A stretch of 64,000 bases of DNA. It comes from Streptomyces koelreuteriae (GTDB lineage: Bacteria; Actinomycetota; Actinomycetes; Streptomycetales; Streptomycetaceae). The notes under the pieces are model-generated. The model searched no databases. It worked only from the letters and a program-made list of their open reading frames with translations, and was not told where the DNA came from. Every line of letters begins with the position of its first letter. Within the stretch, counting starts at the first letter, position 1. Made by a program: the position numbers and the translations under genes. Shown here in pieces: positions 25,166 to 33,554 of this stretch. The stretch is from the NCBI RefSeq assembly GCF_018604545.1, contig NZ_CP075896.1, positions 930,001 through 994,000 on the forward strand, written 5' to 3'.

Positions 25166-26035
25166 ATGACGACTGCCGCCCTTGAGCCGCGCGCCGGCCG
25201 ACGCTGCCAGAACGTGCTCAATTCCCTGCACGCGACGCACTACTTCTCGCCGGATCTGGCACGGGAGGTGGGTGCCGCCGGGATCACCCATCCCCACGCC
25301 GTGAACTTCGCCGTACGGGCCGCCGCGTTCGGAGCGGTCGGCCCCGGCGCGGTGGCGGCGGCCTTCTACAACTACAAGTACGAGCTGGTGGCCCGGCATG
25401 TGCCGGCGGTGTGGGAGAGCGCCGCACCCGGCCAGGTGCTGGCGGCACGCGCGCGTGCGGTCGACGCGACCCTGCGGCGCCTGCTGGGCGAAGAGGCCCT
25501 GGCGTCGGCGGAGATGGCCGAGGCCGCGCGACTCGCGCTGCGCGCCACCGAGGCCTGCTCCCGCGGCGCGCGCCCGCTGTACGCCGCCCACGCCGATCTG
25601 CCCGTCCCCGAGGAGCCGCACCTCGCCTACTGGCACGCGGCGACCCTGCTGCGCGAGCACCGGGGCGACGGCCACCTCGCCGCCCTGATGTCGGCCGGGC
25701 TGGACGGCCTGGAGGCGATGGTGACCCACACGGCGACGGGCAAGGGCATGGCGCCGAAGTGGGTGTTCACCACCCGGGGCTGGAGCCAGGAGGACTGGGA
25801 CGCGGCGACGCACCGGCTGCGTGGGCGCGGGCTGCTGGAGGAGAACGGTGAGCTCTCCGAGCGGGGTGCCGCCCTGCGTGAGGAGATCGAACGGGAGACG
25901 GACCGGCTCGATGAGGCCCCGTACGAACATCTGGGCCCGGAGGGCGTGGCCCGGCTGACCGAGCTCGGCGCCGGTTTCGCGCAGGCCGCGTTCATGGCCG
26001 GGGCCTTCCCGGCGGACCTGATCGGCAAGGGCTGA
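25166..26035 (+). CDS. SCO6745-family protein
   Basis: Uncharacterised 289-aa protein that I recognise, from memory, as the actinobacterial SCO6745 family. It is mostly helical with long Ala/Glu-rich stretches; conserved-looking segments are NSLHATHYFSPD, ARAAAFG-type repeats, AFYNYKYELVARHVP, and WSQEDWDAATHRLRGRGLL, the last resembling a winged-helix. The C-terminus has LGPEGVARLTELG. No membrane segment or signal is seen. ATG 25166 is three codons after a GTG and sits directly behind a palindromic operator candidate. Confidence 0.8.
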   Translation: MTTAALEPRAGRRCQNVLNSLHATHYFSPDLAREVGAAGITHPHAVNFAVRAAAFGAVGPGAVAAAFYNYKYELVARHVPAVWESAAPGQVLAARARAVDATLRRLLGEEALASAEMAEAARLALRATEACSRGARPLYAAHADLPVPEEPHLAYWHAATLLREHRGDGHLAALMSAGLDGLEAMVTHTATGKGMAPKWVFTTRGWSQEDWDAATHRLRGRGLLEENGELSERGAALREEIERETDRLDEAPYEHLGPEGVARLTELGAGFAQAAFMAGAFPADLIGKG

Positions 26036-26110
26036 GGCCGCCCCGCACTCCTGCCTCCGCATTCGTGTTCCGCTGTGACGCATGGTGAGGCGTCGGTGAG
26101 GTACCCGGCC

Positions 26111-26135
26111 TCTCCCGATCAGTGCGATCGGGAGA
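26111..26135 (+). repeat. Perfect 10-bp hairpin before a 43-aa gene
   Basis: The stem is 26111-26120 with 26126-26135 and the loop is 5 nt. It lies 75 bp after the SCO6745-type stop and 17 bp before the next GTG. It may be the terminator of the first gene, or a 5' structure next to the AAAGGGG ribosome site of the small gene. Confidence 0.55.
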
Positions 26136-26151
26136 AGAAAGGGGAAACACC

Positions 26152-26283
26152 GTGTTCCGAGCCATCGCAGACGTGCTCCGCCAGATCGGCGGCGCCGTCG
26201 CCACCGTCGTGACCCTGCCCTTCCGGGCCCTGGCCCGGCTCTTCGGCGGGGCCTCGTCCGCCACCCGCAGCCGCAGGGCGTGA
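26152..26283 (+). CDS. 43-aa basic amphipathic protein (LPFR-motif type)
   Basis: GTG start with AAAGGGG 7 nt upstream. The protein has a hydrophobic/amphipathic core ([20 protein letters not shown]), here 20 residues, then GGAS and a basic RSRRA tail. I recall many near-identical Streptomyces micro-proteins containing [14 protein letters not shown], named by this motif. It may associate with the membrane surface. No function is known to me. It is too short for many gene finders and so easily missed. Confidence 0.75.
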   Translation: MFRAIADVLRQIGGAVATVVTLPFRALARLFGGASSATRSRRA

Positions 26284-26389
26284 CCGGAGGCCGTCGGCGA
26301 CCTGCCGGGGGTACCGCCCTGGCCCCCGAGTGTCGGTGTCACCTGCCACAATTGCCGCGCAACCTCAGTGGAGAAGGCGGTACGGGATC

Positions 26390-28783
26390 GTGACGACACC
26401 CGGGTCCAACGGGTCCATCAACGCAGGGACCATCGAAGGCAGGATCGCCGAGGAGCTCGGCGTACGGGAGCGGCAGGTCAGGGCCGCCGTGGAACTGCTC
26501 GACGGCGGTTCCACGGTGCCCTTCATCGCTCGCTACCGCAAGGAAGCGACCGAGATGCTCGACGACGCGCAGCTGCGCACCCTCGAGGAGCGGCTGCGCT
26601 ATCTGCGGGAGCTGGAGGAGCGGCGGGCGGCGATCCTGGAGTCGGTGCGCGAGCAGGGCAAGCTCACCGAGGAGCTGGAGGCGCGGATCCGGGGCGCCGA
26701 GACGAAGGCGCGCCTGGAGGACATCTACCTCCCGTACAAGCCCAAGCGGCGCACCAAGGCGCAGATCGCCCGCGAGGCGGGTCTCGAGCCGCTGGCGGAG
26801 GGGCTGCTCGGTGACCCGGGCGTCGAGCCCCTCGCCGCGGCCGCCGCGTTCGTCGACGCCGACAAGGGCGTGGCCGATCCACAGGCCGCCCTCGACGGCG
26901 CCCGGGCGATCCTCACCGAGCGGTTCTCGGAGGACGCCGACCTGATCGGCGAGCTGCGCGAGCGCATGTGGGTGCGCGGGCGACTGGCCGCCAAGGTGCG
27001 GGACGGCAAGGAGGAGGCGGGCGCGAAGTTCGCCGACTACTTCGACTTCGCCGAGCCGTTCACCGAGCTGCCCTCGCACCGCGTGCTGGCCATGCTGCGC
27101 GGCGAGAAGGAGGAAGTCCTCGAACTGGCCCTGGAGCCCGAGGAGGCCACGGACGGCCCGTCGTCCTACGAGGGGATCGTCGCGAACCGGTTCGGGATCG
27201 CCGACCGGGGCCGCCCCGGCGACAAGTGGCTGAAGGACACGGTCCGCTGGGCCTGGCGCACCCGCGTCCTCGTGCACCTCGGCATCGACCTGCGGCTGCG
27301 GCTGCGCACGGCCGCCGAGGACGAGGCGGTGCGGGTCTTCGCGGCGAACCTGCGCGACCTGCTGCTCGCGGCCCCGGCGGGCACCCGCGCGACGCTCGGC
27401 CTGGACCCCGGTTTCCGTACGGGTGTGAAGGTCGCCGTCGTGGACGCCACCGGCAAGGTCGTCGCCACGGACGTCATCCACCCGCACGTCCCCGCCAACC
27501 GCTGGGACGAGGCCGTCGCCAAGCTGGCCCGGCTCGCCAAGGAGCACGCGGTCGAGCTGGTCGCCATCGGCAACGGCACGGCGTCCCGCGAGACCGACAA
27601 GCTCGCCGGTGAACTGATCACCAAGCACCCGGAGCTGAAGCTCACCAAGGTGATGGTGTCCGAGGCCGGCGCTTCCGTGTACTCGGCGTCCGCGTTCGCC
27701 TCGCAGGAGCTGCCCGACATGGACGTGTCGCTGCGCGGCGCCGTGTCGATCGCGCGCCGGCTGCAGGACCCGCTGGCCGAGCTGGTGAAGATCGACCCGA
27801 AGTCGATCGGCGTCGGCCAGTACCAGCACGACCTGTCCGAGCTGAAGCTGTCGCGTTCGCTGGACGCGGTGGTGGAGGACTGTGTGAACGGCGTGGGCGT
27901 GGACGTCAACACGGCGTCGGCCCCGCTGCTCGCCCGGGTCTCCGGCATCACCTCCGGGCTCGCCGAGAACATCGTGGCGCACCGGGACACCAACGGGCCG
28001 TTCACCTCCCGGGGCGGGCTGAAGAAGGTGGCGCGGCTCGGCCCCAAGGCGTACGAGCAGTGTGCGGGCTTCCTGCGGATCCGCGGGGGCGACGACCCGC
28101 TGGACGCGTCCAGCGTGCACCCGGAGGCCTACCCGGTCGTGCGGCGCATGGTGAAGACCAGCGGCCAGGAGGTCGGCGCGCTCATCGGCAACACCGGTGC
28201 GCTGCGCTCGCTGAAGCCGCAGGACTTCGTGGACGAGACGTTCGGTCTGCCGACCGTCACCGACATCCTGAAGGAGCTGGAGAAGCCGGGCCGCGACCCG
28301 CGTCCGGGCTTCAAGACGGCCTCCTTCCAGGAGGGCGTGGAGAAGATCTCCGACCTGGCGGCCGGGATGGTCCTGGAGGGCGTCGTGACGAACGTCGCGG
28401 CCTTCGGGGCGTTCGTAGACGTCGGTGTGCACCAGGACGGTCTGGTGCATGTCTCGGCGATGTCGAAGACGTTCGTCAAGGACCCGCGGGACGTGGTGAA
28501 GCCCGGGGACATCGTGAAGGTGAAGGTCCTCGACGTCGACATCCCGCGCAAGCGGATCTCACTGACGCTGCGGCTGGACGACGAGGCGGCGGCCTCGCAG
28601 GGCCAGGGCAGCGGTTCCGGTGAGCGCGGTGAGCGCCGGCAGCGGGGCGGTCGTCCGCCGCAGCAGCGGCAGCGTGGCGGCGGTGGTGGTGGTTCGCGTC
28701 AGGCGCCGCCGCCTGCGAACAGTGCCATGGCCGATGCGTTGCGCCGCGCGGGCCTGGCCGATCCGAAGAACGGTCGTCGCTGA
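26390..28783 (+). CDS. tex: Tex-family RNA-binding transcription accessory protein
   Basis: Nucleic-acid-binding protein of 797 aa, usual Tex length. An N-terminal HTH/helical region leads to [15 protein letters not shown]. The YqgF/RNase-H-like domain starts [17 protein letters not shown] (~340). A helix-hairpin-helix segment contains [15 protein letters not shown], and an S1 domain (~645-720) begins [21 protein letters not shown]. The tail is Gly/Arg/Gln-rich ([14 protein letters not shown]), adding nonspecific RNA affinity. GTG 26390 is chosen because upstream residues are not Tex-like; its ribosome site (GAAGG) is distant. Confidence 0.95.
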   Translation: MTTPGSNGSINAGTIEGRIAEELGVRERQVRAAVELLDGGSTVPFIARYRKEATEMLDDAQLRTLEERLRYLRELEERRAAILESVREQGKLTEELEARIRGAETKARLEDIYLPYKPKRRTKAQIAREAGLEPLAEGLLGDPGVEPLAAAAAFVDADKGVADPQAALDGARAILTERFSEDADLIGELRERMWVRGRLAAKVRDGKEEAGAKFADYFDFAEPFTELPSHRVLAMLRGEKEEVLELALEPEEATDGPSSYEGIVANRFGIADRGRPGDKWLKDTVRWAWRTRVLVHLGIDLRLRLRTAAEDEAVRVFAANLRDLLLAAPAGTRATLGLDPGFRTGVKVAVVDATGKVVATDVIHPHVPANRWDEAVAKLARLAKEHAVELVAIGNGTASRETDKLAGELITKHPELKLTKVMVSEAGASVYSASAFASQELPDMDVSLRGAVSIARRLQDPLAELVKIDPKSIGVGQYQHDLSELKLSRSLDAVVEDCVNGVGVDVNTASAPLLARVSGITSGLAENIVAHRDTNGPFTSRGGLKKVARLGPKAYEQCAGFLRIRGGDDPLDASSVHPEAYPVVRRMVKTSGQEVGALIGNTGALRSLKPQDFVDETFGLPTVTDILKELEKPGRDPRPGFKTASFQEGVEKISDLAAGMVLEGVVTNVAAFGAFVDVGVHQDGLVHVSAMSKTFVKDPRDVVKPGDIVKVKVLDVDIPRKRISLTLRLDDEAAASQGQGSGSGERGERRQRGGRPPQQRQRGGGGGGSRQAPPPANSAMADALRRAGLADPKNGRR

Positions 28784-28872
28784 CGGCTTCGCCGGGGGTC
28801 GTGGGGAGCTGCGGGGGCCGTTGTGGCTGGTCGCGCAAGTTCCCCGCGCCCCTTCCGTTCTAGGGTGGCTGG

Positions 28873-29421
28873 ATGCGTGCCATCACCTGGGAAGTGTCCG
28901 CGAGTCAGGGGTTCGAGACCGCTTGGGCCGAGCAAGGGGACGGCCTGTTGCGGGCGCGTGGGCGGGCTGTCGGGACCGTGCCCGAGCCGTACTGGGTCAC
29001 GTACGAACTCGACACCGCTGATCGCTTCGTGACCCGTCGGCTGCGGGTGACCACCGAGTCCGCCGACGGGACCCGCTCGCTCGATCTGCTCCACGACGGT
29101 GACGGCCGATGGACCGCGAACGGTGAGCCGCTCCCCGACGTCGACGGCGCTCTCGACTGCGATCTCGGGCTGTGTCCGCTCACCAACACCATGCCGGTGC
29201 TGCGGCACGGGCTTCATCAGGCACCCGGGGAGCGGGAGTTCCTGATGGCCTGGGTGTCGGTGCCGGACCTGACGGTGCGGCCGTCGCGGCAGACGTACAC
29301 GCATCTGGGGCCCGGGCGGGTCCGTTTCGCCTCAGGTGACTTCCGCAGCGACCTGGAGGTCGACGAGGAGGGGTACGTCGTGGACTACCCCTCCCTCGCC
29401 GACCGTCTGACGGCGCGTTAG
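28873..29421 (+). CDS. Putative glycolipid-binding domain protein
   Basis: Cytosolic 182-aa protein that resembles the putative glycolipid-binding family (PF06475), a beta-barrel fold related to the lipoprotein-carrier LolA type. It is rich in beta strands with regularly spaced Trp/Tyr/Arg, for example YWVTYELDTADRFVTRRLRV, DCDLGLCPLTNTMPVLRHGL and RQTYTHLG. No signal peptide is seen. It overlaps the convergent ABC-F gene by 4 bp. Ligand unproven. Confidence 0.82.
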   Translation: MRAITWEVSASQGFETAWAEQGDGLLRARGRAVGTVPEPYWVTYELDTADRFVTRRLRVTTESADGTRSLDLLHDGDGRWTANGEPLPDVDGALDCDLGLCPLTNTMPVLRHGLHQAPGEREFLMAWVSVPDLTVRPSRQTYTHLGPGRVRFASGDFRSDLEVDEEGYVVDYPSLADRLTAR

Positions 29422-31058
29422 CGCTCGGTCACCTTGCCGTCCGCGACCTCCAGGCGGCGTGTCACATGGACGGCGTCCAGCATGCGGCGGTCGTGTGTGA
29501 CCAGCAGGAGCGTGCCCTCGTAGGCGTCGAGGGCCGACTCCAGCTGCTCGATGGCGGGCAGATCGAGGTGGTTGGTCGGCTCGTCGAGGACCAGGAGGTT
29601 GACGCCCCGGCCCTGGAGCAGCGCCAGGGCGGCCCTGGTGCGCTCGCCCGGGGAGAGGGTCGCCGCCGGGCGCAGGACGTGTTCCGATTTGAGGCCGAAC
29701 TTGGCCAGGAGGGTGCGGATCTCGACCGGTTCGGTGTCGGGGACGGCCGCCCGGAAGGCGTCGAGCAGGGCCTCCTGGCCGTGGAACAGCTTGCGGGCCT
29801 GATCGACCTCGCCGAGCAGGACACCCGAGCCGAGCGCGGCGTGCCCGGAGTCGAGGGGGACGCGGCCGAGCAGGGCGGCGAGCAGTGTGGACTTGCCGGC
29901 GCCGTTCGCGCCGGTGACCGCCACCCGGTCCGCCCAGTCGATCTGGAGGGACACCGGGCCGAGGACGAAGTCGCCGCGGCGTACCTCGGCGTCCCGCAGG
30001 GTCGCGACGACGGCGCCCGAGCGCGGGGCCGACGCGATCTCCATGCGCAGTTCCCACTCCTTGCGCGGCTCCTCGACGACGTCCAGGCGCTCGATCATGC
30101 GCTGGGTCTGGCGGGCCTTCGCGGCCTGCTTCTCGCTGGCCTCGCTGCGGAACTTGCGGCCGATCTTGTCGTTGTCGTTGCCCGCCTTGCGGCGCGCGTT
30201 CTTCACGCCCTTGTCCATCCAGGACCGCTGGGTCTGGGCGCGGTCCTGGAGGGCCGCCTTCTTGTCGGCGTACTCCTCGAACTCGTCGCGGGCGTGCCGG
30301 CGGGCGACGTCCCGTTCCTCGAGGTAGGCGTCGTAGCCGCCGCCGTAGAGGTTGATCTGCCCTTGGGCGAGGTCGAGTTCGAGGACCTTGGTGACGGTGC
30401 GGGTGAGGAACTCGCGGTCGTGGCTGACGACCACCGTGCCGGCGCGCAGGCCGCTCACGAAGCGTTCGAGGCGCTCCAGGCCGTCCAGGTCGAGGTCGTT
30501 GGTCGGCTCGTCGAGGAGGAAGACGTCGTAGCGGGACAGCAGCAGGGAGGCGAGGCCCGCGCGGGCGGCCTGGCCGCCGGACAGGGACGTCATCGGCTGG
30601 TCCAGGTCGATCGCGAGGCCGAGGGTGTCGGCGACCTCCTCGGCGCGTTCGTCGAGGTCGGCGCCGCCGAGGCCGAGCCAGCGCTCCAGGCTGGTGGCGT
30701 AGGCGTCGTCGGCTCCGGGGGCGCCGTCGACCAGGGCCTGGGTCGCCTCGTCCATGGTCCGCTGGGCCTCGGCGACTCCGGTGCGGCGGGCCAGGAACGC
30801 CCGGACGGTCTCGCCGGGCCGGCGCTCCGGTTCCTGCGGGAGGTGTCCGACGGTGGCGGTCGGCGGGGACAGGCGCAGTTCGCCCTGCTCGGGTGCGACG
30901 AGTCCGGCGAGCATCCTGAGCAGGGTGGACTTGCCGGCGCCGTTGGCTCCGACCAGGCCGATCACATCGCCGGGCGCGACGACGAGGTCGAGCCCGGTGA
31001 ACAGGGAGCGGTCGCCGTGGCCGGCGGCGAGGTTCTTGGCGACGAGGGTGGCAGTCAT
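29418..31058 (-). CDS. ABC-F family ATPase
   Basis: Soluble tandem ATPase that acts on ribosomes, 546 aa. The first cassette has Walker A GANGAGKST (~37), signature LSGGQ and Walker B VFLLDEPTNDLDL. The linker contains the charged helical arm (DEFEEYADKKAALQDRAQTQRS). The second cassette has TGANGAGKST, LSPGERTRA and LLVLDEPTNHLDL. ATG 31058 follows directly. It could be a translation factor (EttA-like) or an antibiotic-protection protein; no leader or resistance context is seen here, unlike the second ABC-F at 54757. Confidence 0.94.
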   Translation of the reverse strand: MTATLVAKNLAAGHGDRSLFTGLDLVVAPGDVIGLVGANGAGKSTLLRMLAGLVAPEQGELRLSPPTATVGHLPQEPERRPGETVRAFLARRTGVAEAQRTMDEATQALVDGAPGADDAYATSLERWLGLGGADLDERAEEVADTLGLAIDLDQPMTSLSGGQAARAGLASLLLSRYDVFLLDEPTNDLDLDGLERLERFVSGLRAGTVVVSHDREFLTRTVTKVLELDLAQGQINLYGGGYDAYLEERDVARRHARDEFEEYADKKAALQDRAQTQRSWMDKGVKNARRKAGNDNDKIGRKFRSEASEKQAAKARQTQRMIERLDVVEEPRKEWELRMEIASAPRSGAVVATLRDAEVRRGDFVLGPVSLQIDWADRVAVTGANGAGKSTLLAALLGRVPLDSGHAALGSGVLLGEVDQARKLFHGQEALLDAFRAAVPDTEPVEIRTLLAKFGLKSEHVLRPAATLSPGERTRAALALLQGRGVNLLVLDEPTNHLDLPAIEQLESALDAYEGTLLLVTHDRRMLDAVHVTRRLEVADGKVTER

Positions 31059-31083
31059 CAGATCGCCGATTTTACTGGGCCGC

Positions 31084-32106
31084 TCAGTGGGTCACCGCCG
31101 TCACCAGGACACTTCCGGAGGTGCGCGCCACGATGTAGGACCGTCCCTTCACCGCTCCGGCGTCGAGGGCGACGCGGTGGCGGCCCGGTTCGAGGACGCC
31201 GTCGAAGACGTCGTGGGTGTGGGTGCGGGAGAGCCGGTCGAGGCGGTACGCGGTGAGGGTGACCCGGCAGGCGGAGGTGACCTCGATGTCGGCCCCGCCG
31301 TCGGCGGCGGTCAGGCCGGTGAGACGGCGCCGCGCCACCGGTCCCTGGTCCAGGGCGTGTTCGATCTGGGCGACGAGGAGGGGGACGATCGGGGCGAGTC
31401 CGTCGACGTAGGCGACGGGCACCTCGGCCTCCTCGAAGGCGCGGCGGACGGCGGCGCGGTCCCGCTCTCCGATCGCGTGGCCGAAGGCGACGGCTCCGTA
31501 GGCGCGCAACTCGTCGGCGGGCACTCCGTCGGCGTCGTGGGCGATGTCGGCCCCGACGCCGATGGTGCGTAACGCCGCGGCGAGCTTGGCCAGGACGGCG
31601 ACGCGGGCGCCGATCAGCAGGACGCGGCGCCGGGTGTCGGGGGCGGAGCCGTTCAGCAGGGCGTTCAGAGCGGTGCGGTACTCGGCGCCGCGGAAGCGGA
31701 ACGGGCCGATGCCGTGGTAGCCGTTGAGGTCGAGGTCGGCGTGTTCGTCGGTCTGCCAGGCGAAGTCCCGCCAGATGAAGTCCTCGCCGTCCTGCCGGAT
31801 GACCGCGGTGACGGCTCCGCAGGCCAGGTCCTCGCACTCGGGGCAGCCGTAGACGACGTAGCGGCCGTCGGGCAGGGGTGCCGGGCTCTCCAGGAGCAGG
31901 CTGCGGACCTGTGCGGTGAAGATGGCGGGCGGGACGTCGGAGGCGAGCGGGGAGACCGCGTCGAGGTCGGAGAGCCGGAACAGCAGCGGGCGTCCGTCGA
32001 CGATGAAGTCCACGAAGTCCCGGTGGACCTGGTAACCACCGTCGTGGAGAACTCCGCCGGCCCGCATCGCGGGAGCCAGGCCGAAGGTCGCGTATGCGGC
32101 ACACAT
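31084..32106 (-). CDS. Unknown protein with Cys-containing centre and Rossmann-like C-terminal domain
   Basis: A 340-aa protein I do not recognise. The N-terminal half has alternating beta-like segments and a compact Cys cluster, YGCPECEDLACG (about 95-106), that could bind metal. The following FIWRDFAWQTDEHADLD block is aromatic/acidic. The second part begins RRRVLLIGARVAVLAKLA, a Rossmann-like strand-helix, then GVGADIAHDA and GAVAFGHAIG, suggesting a receiver or nucleotide-binding fold. ATG 32106 is placed by GGGGA 10 nt upstream. It is divergent from the D-amino-acid oxidase gene over 66 bp, with which it may share control. Confidence 0.7.
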   Translation of the reverse strand: MCAAYATFGLAPAMRAGGVLHDGGYQVHRDFVDFIVDGRPLLFRLSDLDAVSPLASDVPPAIFTAQVRSLLLESPAPLPDGRYVVYGCPECEDLACGAVTAVIRQDGEDFIWRDFAWQTDEHADLDLNGYHGIGPFRFRGAEYRTALNALLNGSAPDTRRRVLLIGARVAVLAKLAAALRTIGVGADIAHDADGVPADELRAYGAVAFGHAIGERDRAAVRRAFEEAEVPVAYVDGLAPIVPLLVAQIEHALDQGPVARRRLTGLTAADGGADIEVTSACRVTLTAYRLDRLSRTHTHDVFDGVLEPGRHRVALDAGAVKGRSYIVARTSGSVLVTAVTH

Positions 32107-32172
32107 ACTGTGAGTATCCCCATACTGCGCGTGATGTGAGCACGGCATGACACATTCCGCTACGGTCCCGGG

Positions 32173-33147
32173 ATGGCGGGCGAACGAAGTGACGAGATCG
32201 TGGTGGTCGGTGGCGGGGTCGTCGGGCTGACGACCGCGGTGGTGCTGGCCGAACGCGGGCGGCGGGTGCGGGTGTGGACGCGGGACGCCGTCGAGGCGAC
32301 CACCTCCGCGGTCGCGGGGGCGCTGTGGTGGCCCTACCGGATCGAGCCGGTCGCGCTCGCGCGTGAGTGGGCACTGCGGTCGCTGGAGATCTACGAGGAG
32401 TTGGCGGCGCGGCCCGGAGCGACCGGCGTACGCCTGGTCGAAGGGGTACTGGGCGAGACCCGTCTCGACGAGGTCGGCGGGTGGCTGGCGGGGCGGGTGC
32501 CGGGGCTGCGGACGGCCACTCCCGGGGAGTACGCGGGGACGGGCGTCCGGGCCCGGCTGCCGCTGATCGACATGCCGGCTCATCTGCCGTGGCTGCGGGA
32601 GCGGTTCATAGCGGCTGGCGGGGTGGTCGAGGCTCGTACGGTGTCCTCGTTCGCGGAGGCCGACGCCCCGGTCGTGGTCAACTGCACGGGGCTGGGGGCG
32701 CGGGAGCTGGTGCCGGATCCGTCCGTGCGGCCGGTGCGCGGGCAGTTGGTGGTCGTGGAGAACCCCGGGATCGACGAATGGCTCGTCTCCACCGACGCGG
32801 CCGGGGACTACGCGTACCTGTTTCCGCAGCCGGGCGGGCTCGTCCTCGGCGGTACGGCGGAGGAGGACGCGTGGTCCCCCGAGCCCGACCCCGCGACGGC
32901 CGAGGCGATCATCCGCCGCTGCGCGGCCCTACGCCCGGAGATCACCGCCGCCCGCGTCCTGGAACACCGCGTCGGACTCCGCCCCACCCGCCCGGCGGTC
33001 CGCCTGCACCGCGACGCCCTGCCGGACGGCCGCCTCCTGGTACACAACTACGGCCACGGCGGCGCGGGCGTCACGGTGGCATGGGGGTGCGCGGAGGAGG
33101 CGGCGCGGCTGGTGTGCGACGGAGACGACGGGTCGCTGCGCGGCTGA
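32173..33147 (+). CDS. FAD-dependent D-amino-acid oxidase-family protein
   Basis: Flavoprotein oxidase of 324 aa. The FAD-binding N-terminus is VVVGGGVVGLTTAVVLAERG (about 10-29). A segment TSAVAGALWWPYRIEP marks the DAO substrate region. The C-terminal DAO signature is HNYGHGGAGVTVAWG, here 15 residues. The conserved active-site Tyr and Arg positions appear in AYLFPQPG and HRVGLRPTRP. It likely oxidises D-amino acids or a related amine, producing peroxide and ammonia. It is read away from the Cys-containing unknown gene and ends at a minisatellite. Confidence 0.92.
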   Translation: MAGERSDEIVVVGGGVVGLTTAVVLAERGRRVRVWTRDAVEATTSAVAGALWWPYRIEPVALAREWALRSLEIYEELAARPGATGVRLVEGVLGETRLDEVGGWLAGRVPGLRTATPGEYAGTGVRARLPLIDMPAHLPWLRERFIAAGGVVEARTVSSFAEADAPVVVNCTGLGARELVPDPSVRPVRGQLVVVENPGIDEWLVSTDAAGDYAYLFPQPGGLVLGGTAEEDAWSPEPDPATAEAIIRRCAALRPEITAARVLEHRVGLRPTRPAVRLHRDALPDGRLLVHNYGHGGAGVTVAWGCAEEAARLVCDGDDGSLRG

Positions 33148-33185
33148 CCGCCGCCAGCAGGGGCGCGGGGTGGACGCCGCCGGGC

Positions 33186-33338
33186 GGGGCGGACGGGCGC
33201 GGGGCCGGGCGGACGGGCGCGGGGCCGGGCGGACGGGCGCGGGGCCGGGCGGACGGGCGCGGGGCCGGGCGGACGGGCGCGGGGCCGGGCGGACGGGCGC
33301 GGGGCCGGGCGGACGGGCGCGGGGCCGGGCGGACGGGC
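33186..33338. repeat. 20-bp GC-rich minisatellite, seven full copies
   Basis: Seven identical copies of GGACGGGCGCGGGGCCGGGC occupy 33191-33330, flanked by partial copies. The period is not a multiple of three, so no single frame keeps the same amino-acid repeat and all frames stay open by composition. It lies in a 407-bp convergent region between the oxidase and BCCT genes. It is non-coding in my reading. Confidence 0.9.
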
Positions 33339-33470
33339 CACTCGGCCCGAATGGCCTCGGCCCGGCCGCACCAGCCGCACCAGCCGCAAGGGTGCCCGCG
33401 CGGGTGCGGGCAAGGGCCCGGGGGCGTGGAGCCCGCAGTGCCCCGGCCAAGTACGCCCGGGCCGCCAAAG

Positions 33471-33537
33471 CCGGATGCCCCCGGCCGAAGGCATCGGAGC
33501 TGTGAGGGCTCCGACGCCCCGGTCGGGGGGCATCCGG
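33471..33537. terminator. Large bidirectional terminator hairpin
   Basis: Arms 33471-33500 and 33508-33537 pair with 12 perfect outer base pairs, an imperfect centre and a 7-bp inner stem around a 7-nt loop. It sits 18 bp past the leftward BCCT gene stop and ends transcripts from both convergent genes. Confidence 0.8.
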
Positions 33538-33554
33538 TAGGGCGGGCGCTCGGG

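Noticed and set aside
33170..33505. Arg/Gly repeat protein in the minisatellite
   Set aside because: A 20-bp period shifts frame each copy and no initiation site is present.
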